A DNA stretch of 64,000 nucleotides, taken from contig CAKSZJ010000008.1 in assembly GCA_934525595.1 (NCBI GenBank), forward strand, positions 1-64,000, written 5' to 3'. Made by a program: the position numbers and the translations under genes. Positions within the stretch are counted from its first letter, which is position 1; each line of letters starts with the position of its first letter. Shown piece by piece: positions 1 to 9,546 of this stretch. The stretch is from an uncultured Chiayiivirga sp. (lineage in GTDB: Bacteria; Pseudomonadota; Gammaproteobacteria; Xanthomonadales; Xanthomonadaceae). The notes below the pieces were generated by a model. The model searched no databases and was not told the origin of the DNA. It was given only the letters and a program-made list of their open reading frames with translations.

Positions 1-716
1 AGGTTTGCGGCGTTGTCCTGAGTGAGGGCGCGCAACCGCAGGAATTCCGGTTCGGTCATCGAAAATTCGACGTAGGCCGGATCGGCCTGCACGATCGTGG
101 TGAGCAGATCGCCGCCGGCACCGGCTGCGCCGTTCACCAGATTGCCCACCGTCACCGCTTCCTTGGAGGCGATGCCGTCCACCGGCGCGCGCACCTCGGT
201 GTATTGCAGGCTGAGATTGGCGGCGGTGCGGTTGGCCTGCGCCGCCGCCAGACCCGCACGCGCCTGCGCCAGCGTTGCTTCGGCCTGGTCGAACTCGCGC
301 CGGCTCACGGCCCCCTCGGCGACCAGCGCCTTGACCCGGTCGTAGTCGGCCTGCGCCTGCTGGATCGACGCCTGCTGGATGGCAACCTGCGCAGCCGCCT
401 GGTCGAAGGTGGCCTGATAGTTATCCGGCTCGATCCTGAACAGCAGGTCGCCTTGCTTGACCGGCTGCCCTTCCTGATAGGCGCGCGCCGTCACCACACC
501 GTTGACCCGCGCCCGCACTTCGACCACGCGCGAACCGGTGACGCGCGCCGGATATTCGAAGATCAATGGGAGGTCGCGCGCGGACACCTCCTCGACCACC
601 ACTTCCGCCGGCGGCATGGCCTGCTGTGGGGGCGTCGAAGGACCACAGGCTGCCAGCAGCGCAACAGCCAGCGCCAGCAGGGAGAAAGGAAGAATCGCGA
701 TGCGTGAACGGTTCAT
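1..716 (-). CDS. RND efflux periplasmic adaptor (membrane fusion lipoprotein), 3' part beyond window
   Basis: About 238 residues are visible; the gene runs off the left edge. The N-terminus is a lipoprotein signal with lipobox LLAAC (Cys24), so the protein should be anchored to the inner membrane. It is followed by the biotinyl-lipoyl half-motifs around VEVRARVNGVV and the Ala/Gln-rich coiled-coil hairpin (about residues 95-165), then a second lipoyl half (RAPVDGIAS). This order is that of AcrA/MexA-type adaptors that join an RND pump to an outer-membrane channel. The pump gene presumably lies left of the window. The start at 716 places the lipobox correctly. It is divergent from a TetR gene and shares an AcrR-like operator with it. 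No defect is visible in the present part. Confidence 0.93.
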   Translation of the reverse strand, partial: MNRSRIAILPFSLLALAVALLAACGPSTPPQQAMPPAEVVVEEVSARDLPLIFEYPARVTGSRVVEVRARVNGVVTARAYQEGQPVKQGDLLFRIEPDNYQATFDQAAAQVAIQQASIQQAQADYDRVKALVAEGAVSRREFDQAEATLAQARAGLAAAQANRTAANLSLQYTEVRAPVDGIASKEAVTVGNLVNGAAGAGGDLLTTIVQADPAYVEFSMTEPEFLRLRALTQDNAAN

Positions 717-785
717 GGAGAGAGTCTGGAGTCGGAGGGGAAGGGAAGGAAGGCCCGCCTGGCGGCGAGCCTTGAGTCGGCGCAA

Positions 786-817
786 ATTTTACATACAGCC
801 ACGAATGTATGTAAAGT
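786..817. promoter_or_regulatory. Divergent promoters overlapping an AcrR-like operator palindrome
   Basis: Perfect 10-bp arms TTTACATACA (788-797) and TGTATGTAAA (806-815) are separated by 8 bp. The 24-bp core closely resembles the E. coli AcrR operator (arms TACATACA/TGTATGTA, known). The same bases give two face-to-face promoters: plus strand TTTACA (788) - 18 bp - TAAAGT (812), and minus strand TTTACA (815-810) - 18 bp - TAAAAT (791-786). Binding by the adjacent TetR protein would block both. The arms are seen; the promoter calls are inferred from spacing. Confidence 0.8.
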
Positions 818-882
818 ACACGCCTCATCGGGCCCGCGCCGCCGGCGCCGGGTTGCCATCACCCGCCACCTTCCTCCGAGCC

Positions 883-1509
883 ATGGCAAGACGCAAGAAA
901 GAAGACGCCGCACTGACCCGTGACGCCATCCTGGATGCCGCCGGGCGTGTATTCCGCGAAAAGGGCGTGGCTCGCACCCGCATGGAAGACATCGCCGCCG
1001 GCGCCGACTGCACGCGCGGCGCGGTTTACTGGCATTTCAAGAACAAGACCGACGTGCTGCTGGCGCTGTCCGAGCGCGTGTCGCTGCCGCTCTACGACAG
1101 CATCCGCCAGATCATCGCCGCACAGCCCGACGATCCGCTCGGTGCCTGGCGCGCGCACCTGCTGGATTCGATGAAGACCATCGAATCGGACAGCCTGCAA
1201 CAGAACACCTGCGACACCCTGGTGAACCGCTGCGAGCTGAGCGATGACGTGGAGGCCCTGCGCGATCTGGAAAACCAGCGCTCGGCGTTCTTCATCGACA
1301 GCAGCCGACAGCTGTTCGAGGCCGCACGCGCCAAGGGCGACCTCCGTGCCGATGCAGACCTTGCCCAGCTGGCCCTCGTGACACACGCCACGATGCTCGG
1401 CCTGCTGCGCCTGTGGCTGCGCCAGGACGGCGACTTTGCCCTGCGCGAAACCGTCGATGCCGCCGTCGACCTGCTGCTGGCCGGGGTGCGCCTGCCGCGG
1501 CGCAGCTGA
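883..1509 (+). CDS. TetR/AcrR-family repressor of the adjacent efflux genes
   Basis: 208 residues, the usual length for TetR repressors. The N-terminal HTH domain (about residues 12-58) carries the family signature: an ILDAAGRVFREKG helix, then TRMEDIAAGAD and RGAVYWHFKNKTDVL. The all-helical remainder is the ligand/dimerisation domain, similar in style to AcrR/TtgR. I chose ATG 883 because the family motif follows at once; longer readings run through the operator. It is divergent from the adaptor lipoprotein gene and the operator lies between them, so autoregulation and repression of the pump, relieved by drugs or other hydrophobic ligands, is the expected circuit (inferred from family). Confidence 0.93.
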   Translation: MARRKKEDAALTRDAILDAAGRVFREKGVARTRMEDIAAGADCTRGAVYWHFKNKTDVLLALSERVSLPLYDSIRQIIAAQPDDPLGAWRAHLLDSMKTIESDSLQQNTCDTLVNRCELSDDVEALRDLENQRSAFFIDSSRQLFEAARAKGDLRADADLAQLALVTHATMLGLLRLWLRQDGDFALRETVDAAVDLLLAGVRLPRRS

Positions 1510-1535
1510 TTCATCCGGCAAGACACGGTGCCCGC

Positions 1536-1790
1536 TCAGGCCGGGCGCCGCGCCGAGGCCAGTGCCTGTGGCGTTTCGAGCTCAACCAGCCAGGCCGGCG
1601 CACGCCAGCGCACCAGCCGGGGCCGTGGCGCGCACGGAACGCACACCCGCGCCGGCGCGGCCCGCCAGTCGCACAGCCCGCAAAGGTAATGGCGTGAGAC
1701 CGCGCGGGCCGCACTGTCCGCGGGACCGAGATCGTCGCGGTGGACGCCACCGGGCCGGTTCAACCAGTCGTCTGGAAGGCACAGGTCCAT
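1536..1790 (-). CDS. Small Cys-rich protein of unknown function
   Basis: 84 residues. I do not recognise it. A CxxC-x9-CxxC arrangement (YLCGLC ... VCVPC, about residues 37-53) could form a zinc-ribbon-like site. The start codon overlaps the stop of the upstream minus-strand gene (TGATG, 1792-1788), a sign of translational coupling, and this is the main support for it being real. It is convergent with the TetR gene, ending 26 bp from that gene's stop. Strong GC bias makes spurious ORFs common here, so confidence is modest. Confidence 0.4.
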   Translation of the reverse strand: MDLCLPDDWLNRPGGVHRDDLGPADSAARAVSRHYLCGLCDWRAAPARVCVPCAPRPRLVRWRAPAWLVELETPQALASARRPA

Positions 1791-2119
1791 CACGCACCCC
1801 GCGCTGATTCGGCGCCCTCTTCGCGGCGCAGCGCGAGAGCGACCAGGGCGAGCGCCACGGCCCAGCCGATCGGACGACGCCCGCGTTCACCGCGCGGTTG
1901 CGGGCGCGTGTCGGCCGGGCGCGCTTTCGCGGCGGAAATCAGCGGCGGCGCGGCCGGATCCGCGCCCGGAGAAATTGCGTCGCGCACTGCCTCGCCGGAC
2001 GCCTGCGCCAGCGCCGCCTGGGCGGCAAGCGCGAACAGAGCGGCCAGCGCGCCGGCGTGACGTCTGGATCCGCTGCGGAACAGGGCGGGCTTGCGCGTTA
2101 TTCGATGGGTCATGCTCAT
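1790..2119 (-). CDS. Small exported/membrane protein of unknown function
   Basis: 109 residues. The N-terminus looks like a signal peptide (basic MSMTHRITRK..., then AGALAALFALAAQAALAQA). A short Pro/Ala-rich middle follows, then a C-terminal hydrophobic helix (GWAVALALVALAL) ended by an Arg/Glu-rich tail. The layout of signal, short mature part, TM and basic tail recalls C-terminally sorted proteins, but no known sorting motif is seen. A good ribosome site (AGGAGA) lies 5-6 nt before ATG 2119. It is coupled to the downstream Cys-rich ORF and divergent from the response regulator at 2298. Function unknown. Confidence 0.5.
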   Translation of the reverse strand: MSMTHRITRKPALFRSGSRRHAGALAALFALAAQAALAQASGEAVRDAISPGADPAAPPLISAAKARPADTRPQPRGERGRRPIGWAVALALVALALRREEGAESARGA

Positions 2120-2297
2120 GTCGGTCTCCTGCGCGGGAACCGGTCCGCGCGTGGAACCATGTGACCTCCTCGCGCTGTCCGCGGCGCGGACGCATGCGGG
2201 CACGGCGGCGACCGGAAAGGGCGATTTGCGGGCGCGGCGTTGTCCACGCACGGGGCCCAGCCTATCCTCGCCCCACCTGCACTTCCCGGCCTGCCGC

Positions 2298-2987
2298 ATG
2301 TCCCGCACCATCGCCATCGTCGAGGACGAACCCGCGATACGCGCCAACTACGTCGATGCGCTCACGCGCTACGGGCACCGCGTCGCGGCCTTCGCCAACC
2401 GGCCCGACGCGCAGCAGGCCTTCGCGCTGCAGCTTCCGGACCTCGTCATCATCGACGTGGGCCTGGGCGACGAGCTTGAGGGCGGCTTCGACCTGTGCCG
2501 CGAGCTGCGCGCTCGCTCGGCCACGCTGCCGATCCTGTTCCTGACCGCGCGCGATTCGGATTTCGACGTGATCTCGGGCCTGCGCCTGGGCGCGGACGAC
2601 TACCTCACCAAGGACATCTCCCTGCCCCAGCTCACCGCGCGGGTGCAGGCGCTGTTCCGCCGCACCGACGCGCTGCGCTCGCCGCAGACGCGCGATACGG
2701 TGATCGCGCTGCGCGGCCTGCGCCTGGAGCTGGAGCGCATGCGGGTGACCTGGAACGGCGAAGAGGTTCCGCTCACCGTGACCGAGTTCTGGATGGTGCA
2801 CGCCCTCGCCCACCGCCCCGGCCACGTGAAGTCGCGCGAGCAGCTCATGCGCGAGGCGCAGATCGTCGTGGACGATGCCACCGTCACGTCCCACATCAAG
2901 CGCATGCGGAAGAAGTTCGTCGCCCTCGACCCGGCCTTCGACGAGATCGACACCGTGCACGGCGCCGGCTACCGCTGGCGCTCCTGA
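2298..2987 (+). CDS. OmpR/PhoB-type response regulator (resembles the proteobacterial dedicated-sortase family)
   Basis: 229 residues. The receiver domain (1-120) has the acidic pair E9/D10, phospho-acceptor D53 in IIDVGLGDE, switch residue T83 and invariant K105 (YLTKD). A winged-helix DNA-binding domain follows (about 130-229: LTVTEFWMVHALAHRPG, VTSHIKRMRKKF, VHGAGYRWRS). The text around D53 (DVGLGDExEGGFDLCRELR) is, from memory, that of response regulators annotated with the proteobacterial dedicated sortase system. No histidine kinase or sortase is adjacent in the visible region, so here it is an orphan. Start ATG 2298 gives the canonical N-terminus. It may control the divergent small exported protein at 2119 (inference). 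Confidence 0.88.
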   Translation: MSRTIAIVEDEPAIRANYVDALTRYGHRVAAFANRPDAQQAFALQLPDLVIIDVGLGDELEGGFDLCRELRARSATLPILFLTARDSDFDVISGLRLGADDYLTKDISLPQLTARVQALFRRTDALRSPQTRDTVIALRGLRLELERMRVTWNGEEVPLTVTEFWMVHALAHRPGHVKSREQLMREAQIVVDDATVTSHIKRMRKKFVALDPAFDEIDTVHGAGYRWRS

Positions 2988-3151
2988 GCACGCACCGGTT
3001 TTTGCTGCAGTGCGGATTGCATCCGCATGCGTATGGACGTCTACTTGCGCCGCTCCGGATCAGGGGAAACCGCGCAAGCGGCGGGGATCTGGTGACATCG
3101 CGCCGACGGCCTGTCGGCCCACAACTACACGGGGTCTGGGGAAAATCCATC

Positions 3152-5107
3152 ATGCACAAGCACCTGACGCACTTCGCCGGGCGCACGCTCGGCCTGTCCA
3201 TCGCACTCGCGCTGGGCGCCACGTTCACCGCCGGCGCACAGATCGTGCCCAAGCAGCTCTCGGGGCCGCCCTCGGACTTCCAGAGCATGCGCGCACCCGA
3301 CGCGGCCGAGTCGACCATCCACTCGCACAGCGCGATGGTGCCGGTCTCGATGATCGGAAAGAAGGGCGGCACGCGCTGGAGCGGCACCATTCCGGTCGAG
3401 GAAAACGCGCTGCGCTTCGCCCTGCTGACGCCCGGCGGCACGCCCTGGGACGTCGCGCTGTCCGGCCCGTCCGGACAGAAGCTGCGCGCCACGGACACGG
3501 CAAAGAGCGCGAAGGCCTCCAGCTTCGGCATGGGTGAGGCGCAGGTGCCGGCGCAGATGTACAGCTTCGACAACCTCGCCTCGGGCAGCTGGCAGATCAG
3601 CCTGGAAGGCAACGCCAAGGCGGCCTCGCAGGGCTATCTCCTGATCGAGGGAAGCGCCTCCACGGAGCTGGCCTCCTATCCCACCCATACGCGCCAGCTG
3701 GTTGGCCAGGTAATGGGCCTGACCGCACAGCTCACCGCGATCGCCCCCTCCGAAAAGGCCATCACGGGCGCAGGCGCGGGCCGCATCGAGCGGGCGGAAA
3801 TGGAAGTCACCTCGCCCAGCGGAAAAACCCATCGCGTGGCAATGTTCGACGATGGCCAGCACGAGGACGGGGCCGCCGGCGACGGCATCTTCGGCGCCGC
3901 ATTCACCGCGTCCGAGGCCGGCAGCCATGTGGCGCAGGTGATCGTCGAAGGCGTGGATCGCCACGGCAATCGCGTGCTGCGCACCGCCGAGCACCTCATG
4001 GCCTTCGTCAAGCCGACGCTCTCGCTCGCCGGCAGCCGCGCCACCGCGGTGGCCGCCAAGAGCGCCACCCCGCGCCTGACCATCAACATCCCCGTCACCG
4101 CGCCGAAGAATGCCTCGCACTACCGCAGCTACGCGGAAGTGTGGGGCCGCGACGCACACGGCAAGGCGGTGCCGGTGGCCTGGGTCGGCGGCATGGTGAC
4201 GCCCGCGAAGGGCAACTTCGGGCTCGGCTTCGACGAGCGCTGGATCGCGAAGTCCGGTGCGCAGGCTCCGTTCGAGCTGCGCAACCTGCGCATCGAGGAT
4301 CCCGACACTTCGGTGACAATCGCTTCCAGCGCGCGCATGGCGCTCAGCCTGCCCGCGCTGCGCGTGCGCACCAAGGCCGCCGACATCGTGATCGACGAAA
4401 TGATGACGATGGGCCCGCGTCCGGCAGAAGCCGTGCAGGCCAAGGGCGTCGGCAAGCGCCTGCTGCTGGTGCACGGCTACTGCTCGGGCGGCGTGTGGCC
4501 GACCAGCCAGTTCTCCACGGCATCGACATTTCTGGATGCGAACAAGAACCGCAGCCATGATGCCTTCGCCCAGAAGATCAAGGCCTTCGGAAACACCTGG
4601 AACTCCTACGGCGTAGTGGCCCACAGCCAGGGCGGTGCGGCCTCGCTGCATCTGTACGCCTTCTACTGGAGCGGCCTGGACAACGCCACCGGCAGCCGCC
4701 TGATCCAGTCCGTCGGCACGCCGTACAAGGGCACCAACCTGGCCGGCATCCTCGCCAAGCTCGGCAACTGGTTCGGCGTGGGCTGCGGCAAGAACACCGA
4801 CCTGAGCTACAGCGGTGCCAGCGCCTGGCTGGCGGGTATCCCCAACTCCGCCCGCGCCAAGGTCAACTACTACACGACCTCGTTCAAGCTCACCAACTGG
4901 TACACCAACGACTACTGCAACGCGGCTACCGACCTGGTGCTCAGCGATCCGGAAGACGGCACCACCGAGAAGGTCAACGGCCAGCTTTCCGGCGCGATCA
5001 ACCGCGGCCACGTCGAAGGCCAGTGCCACACCGCAGGCATGCGTGACCCGGCGCAGTACCTCAACACCACGCGCAACTCCACGATGAACAGCAACGCGGC
5101 ACGGTAA
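3152..5107 (+). CDS. Secreted lipase-like alpha/beta hydrolase with N-terminal beta-rich domains
   Basis: 651 residues with a Sec signal peptide (about 1-29, cleavage near AGA-Q). The N-terminal 400 residues look like pre-peptidase/choice-of-anchor-type beta domains (WSGTIPVEENALRFALLTPGG, DDGQHEDGAAGDGIFGAAF). The C-terminal 230 residues form a hydrolase: oxyanion-loop HGYCSGG at H441 and nucleophile elbow VAHSQGG with S492. Cysteines at C-terminal positions (GVGCGKN, DYCNAA, GQCHTA) suggest disulfides typical of exported enzymes. It resembles proteins annotated as conditioned medium factor or triacylglycerol lipase; the substrate is unknown. ATG 3152 is chosen because the signal peptide starts there. 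Monocistronic, followed by a hairpin at 5121. Confidence 0.82.
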   Translation: MHKHLTHFAGRTLGLSIALALGATFTAGAQIVPKQLSGPPSDFQSMRAPDAAESTIHSHSAMVPVSMIGKKGGTRWSGTIPVEENALRFALLTPGGTPWDVALSGPSGQKLRATDTAKSAKASSFGMGEAQVPAQMYSFDNLASGSWQISLEGNAKAASQGYLLIEGSASTELASYPTHTRQLVGQVMGLTAQLTAIAPSEKAITGAGAGRIERAEMEVTSPSGKTHRVAMFDDGQHEDGAAGDGIFGAAFTASEAGSHVAQVIVEGVDRHGNRVLRTAEHLMAFVKPTLSLAGSRATAVAAKSATPRLTINIPVTAPKNASHYRSYAEVWGRDAHGKAVPVAWVGGMVTPAKGNFGLGFDERWIAKSGAQAPFELRNLRIEDPDTSVTIASSARMALSLPALRVRTKAADIVIDEMMTMGPRPAEAVQAKGVGKRLLLVHGYCSGGVWPTSQFSTASTFLDANKNRSHDAFAQKIKAFGNTWNSYGVVAHSQGGAASLHLYAFYWSGLDNATGSRLIQSVGTPYKGTNLAGILAKLGNWFGVGCGKNTDLSYSGASAWLAGIPNSARAKVNYYTTSFKLTNWYTNDYCNAATDLVLSDPEDGTTEKVNGQLSGAINRGHVEGQCHTAGMRDPAQYLNTTRNSTMNSNAAR

Positions 5108-5120
5108 TCCCGGGCACTCG

Positions 5121-5146
5121 ACCCGGGGTGGTGCCTCACCCCGGGT
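5121..5146 (+). terminator. Hairpin after the secreted hydrolase gene
   Basis: Perfect 10-bp stem ACCCGGGGTG/CACCCCGGGT with a 6-nt loop, 14 nt after the stop codon. No T-run follows, so it may be a weak intrinsic terminator or an mRNA 3'-end stabiliser. Confidence 0.5.
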
Positions 5147-5620
5147 CTAACCGGATGCCGTCGGAGAACGGCTGCAGGTCGACCCTGCCCCAGCTTCGGA
5201 CGTGAAGCCGGCATCGATGCTCCGGCCAATCAGCGGTGACAACGGGCCGCATGGATGCGACCGGCTGCGGTCGCGAAACGCTCAAGACCGCGGAACCTTT
5301 TCCGATCGATCATCAGCGCGCTAAAAAACTACTGAAAAATGCCGGTGGTTATAGTAGCCTTCGACTCATCGAGGGAGCTTCCGAGCACGCGGATTTTGCT
5401 CATCACTCCCGCGAAGTCGTGGGGCCGGCGCTTTTTCTTTCAATGATCTGAATTCGCCCGACACCCAGCCTTCGCGGGCATGACAGCGTTTTTCGGAGGT
5501 TCCCGAGGCGACTTTGATTCTCGGTGCGGTGTACGGAGAGCATCGCAATGAGGACCACATCGTGCGGTCAAGCATTTGGCCATCGCACGCGTGGGGTTAC
5601 TGAGTGAGACAGGGGGTTTC
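5147..5620. other. Non-coding leader region of the polysaccharide locus
   Basis: About 470 bp without a convincing gene. The middle (about 5325-5365) is visibly AT-richer, including a TATAGT-like -10 near 5352, but I find no well-spaced -35. The region ends in a purine-rich stretch (AGGGGG, 5610-5615) that can serve as ribosome site for a TTG start at 5621. It probably carries the promoter for the WecA-like gene. Confidence 0.4.
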
Positions 5621-6739
5621 TTGGACTTTCAGCAAACAGTGGGCGGAGCGCTGCTGGCGTTTGCGTTGACGTGGGCGGCGGTGCGCGCCCTGATGCCATG
5701 GGCGGCCCGACTCGGCCTGCTCGATCACCCGACCGGACGCAAGGCCCACGAGCGCCCAACGCCGGTCATCGGCGGCCCGGCCATGCTGCTCGCCGTACTG
5801 GTGACCTTGATGCTGCCCTTCGGCACGCCCGGCCAGGCCACGATTGGCTTCGTCCTGGCGGCGGCCCTGCTCACCTTCATGGGGATCATCGACGACCGTA
5901 TCGACATTTCCTGGCGGGTGCGGATCGTGGTGCAGATCGCAGCGGCCCTGCTCCTGATCTACGTCGGGGGTATCCGCATCGAGCACGTTGGCAACCTGCT
6001 CGGTTTCGGCTCTTTCGAACTGGGCCCGTGGTCGGTTCCGTTCACCGTCTTCGCCACGGTGGGTGTCATCAACGCCATCAACATGATCGACGGCGAAGAC
6101 GGCCTGGCGGGAACCCAGGTCCTAGCGGCTCTGCTCATGCTGTGCGCGGCCGCGCTGTACTCCGGCAATGCGGTGGTGCTCCAGCGTGCCGCCGTCATCG
6201 CGGGTGCCGTCGCGGGCTTCCTGGTGTTCAACCTGCGCCTGCCCGGCCGCGGCCCGGCCCGGATCTTCATGGGCAACGCCGGCAGCGCCTTTCTCGGCCT
6301 GGTCATCGCCTGCTTCACCTTCCGCCTGACCCAGAACCCGGCCCATCCGGTCGGACCCATCCTGGCGCTTTGGCTGATTCCTGTCCCGATCATGGATTGC
6401 CTGGTGCTGATGGTTCGCCGCCTGCGCTCCGGACGCTCGCCCTTTGCCGCCGACCGGGGCCATATCCACCACCTGATGGCGCGCGCCGGCTATCAGCCTT
6501 TTGGCATCGTGACCAGCCTCGCCGGCTTCAGCTTCGCTACCGGCCTGGGCGCAGCGATCGCGCTGCGACTGCAGGTGCCTCACGTGCTGCTGGCACTGGC
6601 CTTCGTGCTGCTGTGCTTGGGCTACTATTGGCTCACCTCTCGGCACGAGCGAACCGTGACTTTTCTGCGGTGGCTGCGCCGGGGCAACGAACAGCGGCCC
6701 TCTGGCGATCTGGTCGAATCCAAGGAACCTGGCCACTGA
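5621..6739 (+). CDS. WecA/MraY-family undecaprenyl-phosphate sugar-1-phosphate transferase
   Basis: Polytopic integral membrane enzyme (about 10-11 TM segments, 372 residues from TTG 5621) that transfers a HexNAc-1-phosphate from UDP-HexNAc to undecaprenyl phosphate, starting repeat-unit synthesis on the cytoplasmic face. Hallmarks seen: RKAHERPTPVIGG, DD at 91-92 (GIIDDRIDI), NMIDGEDGLAG (D157), FMGNAGSAFLG, and the HIHH motif at 281-284 (DRGHIHHLM). TTG 5621 is preferred because CAGGGGG lies 6 nt upstream and the first TM segment then starts normally; GTG 5591 and TTG 5576 are in-frame alternatives. First gene of the EPS locus, 143 bp before the UDP-sugar dehydrogenase. Confidence 0.92.
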   Translation: MDFQQTVGGALLAFALTWAAVRALMPWAARLGLLDHPTGRKAHERPTPVIGGPAMLLAVLVTLMLPFGTPGQATIGFVLAAALLTFMGIIDDRIDISWRVRIVVQIAAALLLIYVGGIRIEHVGNLLGFGSFELGPWSVPFTVFATVGVINAINMIDGEDGLAGTQVLAALLMLCAAALYSGNAVVLQRAAVIAGAVAGFLVFNLRLPGRGPARIFMGNAGSAFLGLVIACFTFRLTQNPAHPVGPILALWLIPVPIMDCLVLMVRRLRSGRSPFAADRGHIHHLMARAGYQPFGIVTSLAGFSFATGLGAAIALRLQVPHVLLALAFVLLCLGYYWLTSRHERTVTFLRWLRRGNEQRPSGDLVESKEPGH

Positions 6740-6882
6740 TGTTGTGCATGGCAAGGCCCGCCCGGGCGGTGGCAGTCGTCACGGTGAGCGTGCGCGATGG
6801 CGTCACGTTTCGATGCGAGTGGCACCGCGACGCGCAAGGTGTCGCGCCATGAGCCTATCCAACCCCGCGCAAGGACAACCGC

Positions 6883-8223
<1,341 letters not shown>

Positions 8224-8319
8224 AAATCAGCCCCCCGACCCCGCCGCAGGTCAGATTCAGATGGAGCAAGTTGGCTCAAGCGTCGCAGGCGTCGAGCCGG
8301 CAACCGGCCCTTCCCGATG

Positions 8320-8371
8320 TTGCCTCGGTGCGGATTTCTCCCTATGCTCCATCTTCGTTCAATGAATGAAC
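8320..8371 (+). promoter_or_regulatory. Promoter with possible operator for the EPS regulator-rfaH pair
   Basis: TTGCCT (8320-8325), 17-bp spacer, TATGCT (8343-8348) is a good sigma-70-type promoter and predicts a start near 8355. An inverted repeat GTTCA-5-TGAAC (8357-8371) lies directly over the expected start site, placed to act as an operator for the MarR-type protein encoded at 8383. The elements are seen; function is inferred. Confidence 0.5.
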
Positions 8372-8382
8372 ACTGACTTTCA

Positions 8383-8736
8383 ATGACCGAAGCTTCCGAC
8401 GAGCTCAGCGTGGCGATCCTGCGCAAGCTGGCCGACGAACCCCGCGTCAGCCAGCGCCAGTTGGCGCGCGTGACCGGCGTCTCCCTGGGGCGGCTGAACT
8501 ACGCCTTGCGCGCATTGATCGACAAAGGTTGGGTCAAGGCCGGCAACTTCCGCCGCAACCCCAACAAGCTGGGCTATGCCTATCTGCTGACCCCCCACGG
8601 CATCGATGCCAAGGCCCGGCTCACCCGCGCCTTCCTGGGCCGCAAGCTGGAGGAATACGACCGCTTGCGCGCCGAGATCGAAGGCCTTGAGCAAGAGCTG
8701 CGGACCGTGTCCTCCGTCTCGGAGGCGCAGCAGTGA
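8383..8736 (+). CDS. MarR-family EPS-associated transcriptional regulator
   Basis: 117 residues. A winged HTH fills residues 8-80 (LAILRKLADEPRVSQRQLARVTGVSLGRLNYALRALIDKG pattern), followed by YLLTPHGIDAKARLTRAFLGRKLEEYDRLRAEIE, a C-terminal coiled coil that fits a dimer. This is the compact regulator family found at the head of exopolysaccharide loci. It overlaps the rfaH-like gene by 4 nt (GTGA, 8733-8736), so the two are translationally coupled and should be co-expressed. It may regulate its own promoter through the inverted repeat at 8357. Ligand unknown. Confidence 0.9.
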   Translation: MTEASDELSVAILRKLADEPRVSQRQLARVTGVSLGRLNYALRALIDKGWVKAGNFRRNPNKLGYAYLLTPHGIDAKARLTRAFLGRKLEEYDRLRAEIEGLEQELRTVSSVSEAQQ

Positions 8737-9272
8737 GCGCGATACCCTCCGGACAACGCTGGTATTGCGTGCAGACCAAGCCGCGCACCGAAGCCCGTGC
8801 CCTGGAGAACCTGGAGCGTCAGGCCTTCGAGTGCCTGCTGCCGCGCATCCGCCGCCCCGCACCCGTGGCCCGGCTGCGCCGGCAAAAGACCGTGGTCGAG
8901 CCGCTGTTCCCGCGCTATCTGTTCCTGCGCGCCGATCCGCATGCTCAGAGCCTGGCACCGATCCGCTCGACCACGGGCGTGATCGGCCTGGTGCGCTTTG
9001 CCAATCAGCCCGCGCAAGTGCCCGATGACATCGTCGCGCGGCTGCGTCTGGATGCCGACCCGGAGGGCGTGATCGAGCCCGTGCGGGCCGAATTTCGCCC
9101 GGGCGACCCCGTGCGCATCGTCGATGGCCCGTTCCTCGGATTGCCCGCCGTCTACGCACAGGCCAGCGGCGAACAGCGCACCATCGTGCTGCTGCAGCTC
9201 CTGGGCAGCGAACGCAAGATCATGCTGCCGCGCGACGCGCTGCAGGCCATGCCCGCCGGATTGGCCACCTGA
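8733..9272 (+). CDS. rfaH: RfaH-like transcription antiterminator
   Basis: 179 residues, slightly longer than E. coli RfaH (162). The N-terminal NGN domain starts WYCVQTKPRTEARALENLERQ and carries PLFPRYLFLRAD; the C-terminal KOW-like domain has FRPGDPVRIVDGPFLGLPAVY. RfaH joins RNA polymerase paused at an ops element and suppresses termination over long, horizontally acquired polysaccharide operons (known). A perfect ops sequence lies 65 nt past this gene's stop, upstream of the ugd-to-wzy genes, which makes those genes the obvious target. Start is GTG 8733, inside the stop of the MarR gene. Confidence 0.92.
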   Translation: MSAIPSGQRWYCVQTKPRTEARALENLERQAFECLLPRIRRPAPVARLRRQKTVVEPLFPRYLFLRADPHAQSLAPIRSTTGVIGLVRFANQPAQVPDDIVARLRLDADPEGVIEPVRAEFRPGDPVRIVDGPFLGLPAVYAQASGEQRTIVLLQLLGSERKIMLPRDALQAMPAGLAT

Positions 9273-9336
9273 GGCCAGCCCGGCGGCACCACAACTCGCA
9301 CGGTACGGGCCAACGGAGCGCCCCATGCAACTGTAG

Positions 9337-9348
9337 GGCGGTAGCGTG
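9337..9348 (+). promoter_or_regulatory. ops element (RfaH recruitment site)
   Basis: GGCGGTAGCGTG is identical to the 12-nt ops core of E. coli RfaH-controlled operons. It lies in the 440-bp gap between the rfaH-like gene and ugd, on the coding strand of the downstream operon, as required. No longer JUMPstart consensus is recognisable around it. I saw no second copy in the window. Confidence 0.85.
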
Positions 9349-9546
9349 CCTGGATCATCGTTTTGCCCGCACACCAGAAACTCACCTGCCAGGGTGATGT
9401 TGCATGCAAAGTGAATCGTCCCAGTCCCTCCATTCCAGCGCAGGCCGGCGATGATGTCACCTGATTAGCCCCACGTCACAGCCTGATCTCACCGCCTCGT
9501 CGTCGAAGCCCCTCGCTGCATCAGGGCTCACGCAACACCAGGCTCC

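Noticed and set aside
3125..5029. 634-codon open frame opposite the secreted hydrolase gene
   Set aside because: Shadow of a high-GC gene on the other strand; the translation is His/Arg/Ala-rich with no domain, while the plus strand has a signal peptide and lipase motifs.
5236..5451. 71-residue open frame in the EPS leader region
   Set aside because: No ribosome site, no recognisable domain, and codon pattern unlike the neighbours; treated as non-coding.
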